DNA of 11,138 bases. Source: Nitrososphaeraceae archaeon (GTDB taxonomy: Archaea; Thermoproteota; Nitrososphaeria; Nitrososphaerales; Nitrososphaeraceae). Position numbers and translations under genes: made by a program. Below the pieces are notes generated by a model that was given only the letters and a program-made list of their open reading frames with translations, searched no databases and had not been told where the DNA came from. The stretch spans positions 1-11,138 of the forward strand of contig JAICQW010000046.1 of assembly GCA_025937665.1 (NCBI GenBank), written 5' to 3'. Shown here one piece after another: positions 6,817 to 11,138 of this stretch; position 1 is the stretch's first letter; each line of letters begins with the position of its first letter.

Positions 6817-7788
6817 TTAAAAAAATCTCCGAGACTTCTTGATCACTTTAGAAAACTCCTTAAGAACGCTACTGTCAATAAGCAAAAAATGAAATATGAA
6901 ATGATTAACGCCGATGTTTATGTATTGAGCGATTCCTTCAACTACATCGTCAATAGTTCCTACAGTCAATCCACCAGCAATTGATTTTTTGAATTCTGCT
7001 GCAGTCATCTTTTGCTTTCCCATTTTCTTCATGACTTTCTTCAACTGCGCATGTTCTTGTATGATTAAGCACGGAAGTACTATAGAATACTCTATCTTCC
7101 TCTTCTGGGAATTGTAATTGTTTAGAATGCTTATTTTTCTTTCCATCTCTTCTGGCGACCCAAAATAAAGGTTATATCTATCTGAATACTTTGCTGCAAC
7201 TTTCAGTAGATATTTTTCACCAGAACCTCCCACCATAACCGTAGGATGAGGTTTCTGAACAGGCTTTGGAAAACTTGTCGCATCGTTAACAGAATAATAT
7301 TTGCCCTGGAAGTTTGCAATATTTTGGGTCCACAATTTTTTTATAATTTGAATCGATTCTTTCAATTGCATTATGCGTTCTACGTCTGACGAATATTGAT
7401 ATCCATAGGCAATATATTCTTCTTTGAACCATCCTGCTCCAATTCCCAATTCTGCACGTCCATTGGTAATGACGTCTAGTGTCGCTACCATTTTTGCAAG
7501 GAGAGCCGGATTTCTGTAAGAGTTACATGTTACTATCTGGCCAATCTTCATTCTTTTTAGCTCTGTAGATATAGCTGATAACAGTGTAAAGCATTCAAAA
7601 AAGTTTCCGGTTTTAGGATATCGGTAATGTGGAATAAAATGATCGTATGCGTAAGCAGAGTCAAAGCCATTTTTCTCTGCCTCAATAGCAATGTGTCGAG
7701 AAAACTTGAATTGTGCCACGGATGAGTTTCTTGGTAAATCATTTCTCCATCCTTGTGGGATTACAATGCCGAATTTGATTTTTGACAA
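6817..7788 (-). CDS. LLM class flavin/F420-dependent oxidoreductase
   Basis: Cytoplasmic luciferase-like (bacterial luciferase TIM-barrel) oxidoreductase, which in archaea normally uses coenzyme F420, as Mer and the F420-dependent alcohol and glucose-6-phosphate dehydrogenases do. The 323 residues are a full-length single domain. Visible elements are the N-terminal strand 'KIKFGIVIPQ', 'GFDSAYAYDHF' (41-51), the 'VTCNSYRNPALLAK' strand-helix (86-99), the strongly typical 'NGRAELGIGAGWFKEEY' (109-125), and 'KPHPTVMVGGSGEKYL' (179-194), the phosphate-binding strand-loop. The start is TTG at 7786-7788, giving the usual short lead into 'IKFGIVIPQ'; a TAA lies two codons upstream, so no earlier start exists. 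TTATAAA at -26 to -32 supports a leaderless TTG start. Substrate is unknown: this superfamily is large in soil thaumarchaea and sequence does not separate its many reactions. FMN use instead of F420 remains possible. Confidence 0.92.
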   Translation of the reverse strand: MSKIKFGIVIPQGWRNDLPRNSSVAQFKFSRHIAIEAEKNGFDSAYAYDHFIPHYRYPKTGNFFECFTLLSAISTELKRMKIGQIVTCNSYRNPALLAKMVATLDVITNGRAELGIGAGWFKEEYIAYGYQYSSDVERIMQLKESIQIIKKLWTQNIANFQGKYYSVNDATSFPKPVQKPHPTVMVGGSGEKYLLKVAAKYSDRYNLYFGSPEEMERKISILNNYNSQKRKIEYSIVLPCLIIQEHAQLKKVMKKMGKQKMTAAEFKKSIAGGLTVGTIDDVVEGIAQYINIGVNHFIFHFLLIDSSVLKEFSKVIKKSRRFF

Positions 7789-7813
7789 AGTTTACTTGAA
7801 TAAGAATCTGTAC

Positions 7814-7829
7814 TTTATAATAATATTTA
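7814..7829 (-). promoter_or_regulatory. TATA-like box before the LLM oxidoreductase gene
   Basis: The minus strand has TTATAAA from 7820 to 7814, at -26 to -32 from the TTG at 7788, within a longer AT stretch up to 7829. This is a textbook archaeal spacing for leaderless initiation and confirms the TTG as start. Confidence 0.5.
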
Positions 7830-7926
7830 GTCGCAAAAATGCTAGTAGATATGACTGTAACCTAAATTTCAGTTAATGATAATAATCAGAGAATTCATGA
7901 TTGATCAAGCTAATATTACAAAAGAA

Positions 7927-10002
7927 TTATTGTTTCGCTTTGAAAGGATCATGACTTGGTGTTTGTCCACTATTGCCATTCTCATTTCCCTCTTGTCCAT
8001 TATCTACGACTTGACTCACAATTCGGTCCTGTCCATTTTGGTAATTGTGCCATTGAATATCTATTTTATTGTCTTCATCTGGAACGTAGGTTACTTTACC
8101 TGAATTAGGATCAAATTTGTCTAAACGTCCTTCAGTTGGAGGAGTTACTATTTCAAATTGTACCGGATCTTTGTTCATATCCTTTGCTTTCAAAGTTATG
8201 TCAATCTCCTGACTTGAATCTACTGATATGCTCCTAGTCTGTTCTTTTAGGGTGATTTGATTAACCGTATCCGTGTTTACTTCCACAGTAGCCACATTAC
8301 TCTCAGCGCCGTTGTCATCAACTGCCTTATAAGTAAAGCTATCGGTAACCGGATTATCATTCACTATGAGTTCAGGGCTGTATGGTATTCCTTTATTGGC
8401 TCCTATTTTTTGTGGTGAATCAAATTTAGAACCGTCATCACTTTTTGAATAGAATATATAGTTATTACCTGGAGTAGTACCTTCCCACGCAACATGTGTG
8501 GTGTTACCATTTATTGTTACCTGGGGGTTGGCTGAGCCACCTGGGTCATTACTCAAATTCTCAACGCCGCTGAAGCTGGAGCCATAATCGGCACTTTTTC
8601 TCATAAATATATCCTGATTGCCGTTATCGGATTGACCCTGCCAAACTACGTAGATGTTGTTACCCGATGATGACACTTCAGGATTGAATACGGGTGAGCG
8701 ACTTTTTCCGCTAATGCTAAGTGGTGAAGAAAAGGTGTTTCCACCATCGGTACTACGAGAAAAGAATATGTATCTGTCTTCTTCTTCACCTGCACTCCAT
8801 ACTGCGTATCTATAGTCTGATAGATTTGCTTCATTGGTAACCTGATCAAAAGCCTGAGGTGCCTGATTAGTCTGGTTATTTTCAGTCACTTCTACACTTA
8901 CAATAGCGGTATTGCTCTCCACATCATTATCATCAATTACATTGAATGAAAAACTGTCATTGCCAGTATAGTTCATTTCTGGAGAATACGTCACGGTACC
9001 TTTTGAACTAACAAAATTATTCAAAGTCGCATCTGCAGGGTTTGATACTATCTCAAATCGTATTGGATCGTTATCACTATCTTGTCCAGTGAGGGTAATA
9101 TTCAATTGATTATTTGTGCTAACAGATAAGTTTTGATCAAAAGCAGTCGGCGCATTGTTGGACGATTCATTAGCCATAACGGTTGATTCATTAGCCATTA
9201 CAGCTGATTCTTTGGTTAGTATATTTTCAGCCGTCTCCTTAACCTCAACATTTACAGTTGCAACGTTGCTCTCCACATCATTATCATCAATTACATTGAA
9301 TGAAAAACTGTCATTGCCAGTATAGTTCATTTCTGGAGAATACGTCACGGTACCTTTTGAACTATCAAAATTATTCAAAGTCGCATCTGCAGGGTTTGAT
9401 ACTATTTCAAATCGTATTGGATCGTTATCAGTATCCTCCCCAACTAAGGTAATATCAATATCCCTATTTGCGTCGGTTGACAATTCTTGGTCATGTGCAA
9501 TTGGGGATTGATTTATTGTAGTGATTACGTTGTTCTCAGAAGCTTTACTCGCTGTTTGATTTTGTGACTCTTGATCCCCCTCTCCACTTATTTCGTGATT
9601 CATCTCTTCCAATGGTTCTACATTTATCTTAATTTCAGCTTTATCGCTCTCAGCTCCTTTATCATCAATTACTTTAAATTCAAACTTATCATCTCCAGAA
9701 TATTCTTCTTCTGGTGTATAGGTAACAGTGCCATCAGATTTGTCAAAACCATCAAGTTCCCCATGTGATGGATCTGATACTATTTCAAATTCTATTTCAT
9801 CATCTTTATCATTATCATTACCTTTCAAGGTAATCTTTACATTATCATTTGCATCTACCGACACATCCTGATCATCAGCCTCCGGTGCTTGATTAGTTTG
9901 TGCAAATACATATTGGTAATCGTTATAGAAATGAATACTTGCACCAATTATACTGCCACTAGTAAGGACTAATAGGACTAGTGTCAGATATTTTTTATAC
10001 AT
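7927..10002 (-). CDS. Secreted cadherin-like (tandem-95/Big_9-type) repeat protein with embedded sialidase-like propeller blades
   Basis: Secreted or cell-surface protein of 691 residues, probably an adhesin or matrix protein. A signal peptide occupies 1-35 (basic 'MYKK', hydrophobic core, ending 'YVFAQ'). Cadherin-like repeats of about 90 residues, each with 'DITL...D.DNDPIRFEIVS', 'GTVTYSPE' and 'DSF.F.VIDD...ES', lie at about 39-130, 166-254 and 284-372. A fourth repeat starts at 380 ('QAPQAFDQ') but is cut at about 387; residues 388-549 are instead three blades of about 52 residues with Asp-box-like motifs 'SRSTDGGNTF' (415), 'RKSADYGSSF' (468) and 'SKSDDGSKF' (519). The repeat resumes at 'DSFTYKAVDDNGAESNVA' (554-571). 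A last, degenerate repeat covers 590-670. Linkers are rich in N, Q, S, T and E. There is no C-terminal membrane anchor, so attachment is unclear. Acidic DxD-rich loops suggest Ca2+ binding. Three blades are too few for a closed propeller, so sialidase activity is unlikely. Confidence 0.86.
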   Translation of the reverse strand: MYKKYLTLVLLVLTSGSIIGASIHFYNDYQYVFAQTNQAPEADDQDVSVDANDNVKITLKGNDNDKDDEIEFEIVSDPSHGELDGFDKSDGTVTYTPEEEYSGDDKFEFKVIDDKGAESDKAEIKINVEPLEEMNHEISGEGDQESQNQTASKASENNVITTINQSPIAHDQELSTDANRDIDITLVGEDTDNDPIRFEIVSNPADATLNNFDSSKGTVTYSPEMNYTGNDSFSFNVIDDNDVESNVATVNVEVKETAENILTKESAVMANESTVMANESSNNAPTAFDQNLSVSTNNQLNITLTGQDSDNDPIRFEIVSNPADATLNNFVSSKGTVTYSPEMNYTGNDSFSFNVIDDNDVESNTAIVSVEVTENNQTNQAPQAFDQVTNEANLSDYRYAVWSAGEEEDRYIFFSRSTDGGNTFSSPLSISGKSRSPVFNPEVSSSGNNIYVVWQGQSDNGNQDIFMRKSADYGSSFSGVENLSNDPGGSANPQVTINGNTTHVAWEGTTPGNNYIFYSKSDDGSKFDSPQKIGANKGIPYSPELIVNDNPVTDSFTYKAVDDNGAESNVATVEVNTDTVNQITLKEQTRSISVDSSQEIDITLKAKDMNKDPVQFEIVTPPTEGRLDKFDPNSGKVTYVPDEDNKIDIQWHNYQNGQDRIVSQVVDNGQEGNENGNSGQTPSHDPFKAKQ
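8356..8841 (-). other. Three sialidase/BNR-type propeller blades replacing part of a cadherin-like repeat
   Basis: Residues 388-549 of the repeat protein. Each blade begins with a 'YAVW', 'YVVWQ' or 'HVAWE' strand, followed about 15-20 residues later by an Asp-box-like turn, with a spacing of 51-53 residues. The segment is in frame and flanked by the beginning ('APQAFDQ') and the end ('DSFTYKAVDDNGAES') of one cadherin-like repeat, as if it replaced the repeat's middle. Confidence 0.7.
8912..9076 (-). repeat. 165-bp near-identical intragenic repeat, copy B
   Basis: Matches 9266-9430 at an offset of exactly 354 bp with two mismatches (9011 and 9052). It encodes residues 310-364 of the third cadherin-like repeat. 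One mismatch is silent (Glu) and the other changes Asp213 of copy A to Val331. Confidence 0.95.
9169..9213 (-). repeat. 21-bp tandem microrepeat in the linker
   Basis: Two 21-bp units beginning GATTCATTAGCCAT and the start of a third encode 'ESAVMAN', 'ESTVMAN' and 'ES' (about residues 265-281), a seven-residue linker between the second and third cadherin-like repeats. It looks like slippage-made length variation in a spacer. Confidence 0.8.
9266..9430 (-). repeat. 165-bp near-identical intragenic repeat, copy A
   Basis: Partner of 8912-9076, encoding residues 192-246 of the second cadherin-like repeat. The near identity stops sharply at both ends, while the flanking parts of the two repeats differ clearly, which points to recent duplication or gene conversion rather than protein-level constraint alone. 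Confidence 0.95.
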
Positions 10003-10170
10003 TTTAGGCTGAAATATTATGCAGCAACATACATAAAAACCTTGAAATTTTATGCAAATTTACTCACGAGTATTTTATGACAAATTAGATGTTCTTCTTA
10101 ATCTATTATTACTATTATCTAATCAAATATTGTTTTCATTTATGATATTGTTGTTTCATTGCTCTGATGG
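10003..10170. promoter_or_regulatory. 168-bp spacer with promoter of the repeat protein
   Basis: Lies between two minus-strand secreted-protein genes. On the minus strand TTTTTATGTA (10041-10032) is the best TATA candidate for the ATG at 10002, predicting a leader of under 15 nt. ATTAGAT (10084-10090) and ATCTAAT (10117-10123) form a 7-bp inverted repeat with a 26-nt loop downstream of the LamG-like gene. There is no T-run after it, so its use as a terminator is doubtful. Confidence 0.35.
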
Positions 10171-11138
10171 TTATTGAGGTGGAATTATTTCTCTGACACT
10201 CAAATTCTTAAAGTCAACATCCGTAGCTGTGTCCCATCTGAACGTAGTAATTGGTCCTCCCCACGTAATGATTTGATCAGGAGCTCCTCCACATTCAGTG
10301 CCTTCAGTACCCCAACCACCGCTATCTACTCTCTCATCAACTTTCACAAAGTTACCACTGTTGTTCGTGTCAAGCCATAGTTCTGTTTTCACAACTACAT
10401 TATTATTTTGTAAGAAATTATACACAACGAACTTTATTCCGATCCATTTATCCTCAATTGAGGTAGTCGGAGTTTTGAGGCTAGTAAACACATAGCTCAC
10501 ATGCCATTGTTCCTTTGCAAACCTTACTTTTCCAGAAAAGAATACATCTCCTTTCATAGAAGAACCTTCACATCCTACAGGTGGTGTTCCGTCTCCAGTA
10601 TGTCTACCACCTCTACCATTTGGTGAAAAATTATCATCACTTGGAGAAGTGTTTACTTTAACATATTGAGTCATTTCGAAATTTCTCCAGTCATTTGGTC
10701 TCAACATATAGCCCTTTGTAGCTATGTTGCTATGATCCAAAGTAGGTATATCGTCACCATCATATCCTGTTGAAGTATAAACTGCCATTCGAACTTGTGT
10801 TGCTTTCATCTTCCACGATCCGTCAGGATTTCTTGTAATTGTGTTCTGAGGATTAAATCTACTATCGCTCGTGGGATTGTTCATGTTCAAATACCATTCT
10901 TCCCCGTTATTTTTTGTCTGGTACAGTTTCTTTATTCCAAAAATATCGGTGCCAGGGTCAGAATTTGTAAATGAAAGATATGTAACCTGTTCCGCAGTAT
11001 TGAAAGAACTACCTGAAAATGCATCTGTTATTTGTTGTGTTGTTAGATCATCGTTCCATACTCTGACTTCATCAACCTCGCCGGTAAAGAAGTTTCCTGG
11101 TGGAGTAATTCTGGAGTTAGCTCCAACCCTTACTGGTT
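10171..11138 (-). CDS. LamG-like/concanavalin-like secreted protein, C-terminal part (5' end outside window)
   Basis: The frame is open from the window end to TAA at 10171-10173, so at least 321 residues are present and the start lies beyond 11138. The TTG at 10890 is internal: the 80 or so codons before it clearly belong to the protein. Visible first is the end of a LamG-like jelly-roll, 'GNFFTGEVDEVRVWNDDL' followed by 'TTQQITDAF' (about 11097-11016), the usual C-terminal strand of such domains. A second beta-rich domain of about 240 residues follows, with 'NDWRNFEMTQYVKV', 'RGGRHTGDG', 'GCEGSSMKGDVFFSG', 'KEQWHVSYVF', 'DSGGWGTEG', 'ITWGGP' and 'FRWD', ending 'VDFKNLSVREIIPPQ'. I recall this second domain as recurrent in soil thaumarchaeal secreted proteins but cannot name it; it resembles concanavalin-like carbohydrate-binding or glycan-hydrolase folds. 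The two Cys residues ('GCEG', 'ECGG') could pair outside the cell. Carbohydrate binding or matrix adhesion is inferred. The next gene on the strand is the secreted repeat protein. Confidence 0.8.
   Translation of the reverse strand, partial: PVRVGANSRITPPGNFFTGEVDEVRVWNDDLTTQQITDAFSGSSFNTAEQVTYLSFTNSDPGTDIFGIKKLYQTKNNGEEWYLNMNNPTSDSRFNPQNTITRNPDGSWKMKATQVRMAVYTSTGYDGDDIPTLDHSNIATKGYMLRPNDWRNFEMTQYVKVNTSPSDDNFSPNGRGGRHTGDGTPPVGCEGSSMKGDVFFSGKVRFAKEQWHVSYVFTSLKTPTTSIEDKWIGIKFVVYNFLQNNNVVVKTELWLDTNNSGNFVKVDERVDSGGWGTEGTECGGAPDQIITWGGPITTFRWDTATDVDFKNLSVREIIPPQ

Noticed and set aside
7876..8103. Plus-strand frame for a 75-residue hydrophobic, membrane-like peptide
   Set aside because: Most of it is the exact antisense of the acidic and Asn/Gln-rich C-terminus of the repeat protein; antisense of such codons reads as Ile, Leu and Val. 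Hydrophobicity is a by-product.
8365..8829. Active sialidase within the repeat protein
   Set aside because: Only three blades and no visible catalytic Arg triad, Tyr/Glu pair or Asp arrangement; Asp-boxes alone are structural.
9169..9430. Repeats as a possible CRISPR array
   Set aside because: The repeats are in frame within a long coding sequence, of 21 bp and 165 bp units, without regular unique spacers.
10171..10890. A complete 239-aa gene starting with TTG at 10890
   Set aside because: The frame stays open to 11138 and the extra residues form a recognisable LamG-like end, so the TTG is internal and the gene is partial.

Overview
The window looks archaeal and most resembles a soil ammonia-oxidising thaumarchaeon (Nitrososphaeria, perhaps Nitrosocosmicus-like). 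The reasons are AT-rich DNA, archaeal-type TATA-like boxes about 25-35 nt upstream of starts with no Shine-Dalgarno sequences, several TTG starts, an F420-type luciferase-like oxidoreductase, and large secreted proteins built from cadherin-like, sialidase-like and LamG-like modules. The assignment comes from sequence character and remembered protein families, not from a database search.

Left part (1-4155), probable surface-glycan genes: the 3' part of a GT4-type glycosyltransferase (+), a convergent stand-alone asparagine-synthase-domain protein (-), a 371-bp divergent spacer, then a multi-pass GT-C-like membrane protein (+). A soluble sugar transferase, an ATP-dependent amidating enzyme and an integral-membrane transferase together suggest assembly or decoration of an exported glycan; this is inference from adjacency.

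Middle part (4236-7788), four minus-strand metabolic or housekeeping genes: LLM-class flavin/F420 oxidoreductase, M20 metallopeptidase, a small (57 aa) zinc-ribbon protein that is easy to overlook, and an isocitrate lyase/PEP mutase superfamily lyase. Each has its own AT-rich box at leaderless or near-leaderless distance from its start, so they look like separate transcription units rather than one operon.

Right part (7927-11138), two minus-strand surface or secreted proteins: a 691-aa protein with signal peptide and tandem cadherin-like repeats, into which three sialidase-type propeller blades have been spliced, and the C-terminal 321 residues of a LamG-like protein that runs off the window. 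The gene for the repeat protein contains a 165-bp duplication with only two mismatches.

No tRNA, rRNA, CRISPR array, complete insertion sequence or integrase was seen. No single undescribed multi-gene system stands out. The most unusual objects are the chimeric repeat/propeller protein, the glutaminase-less asparagine synthase in a glycan setting, and the unannotated zinc-ribbon gene.
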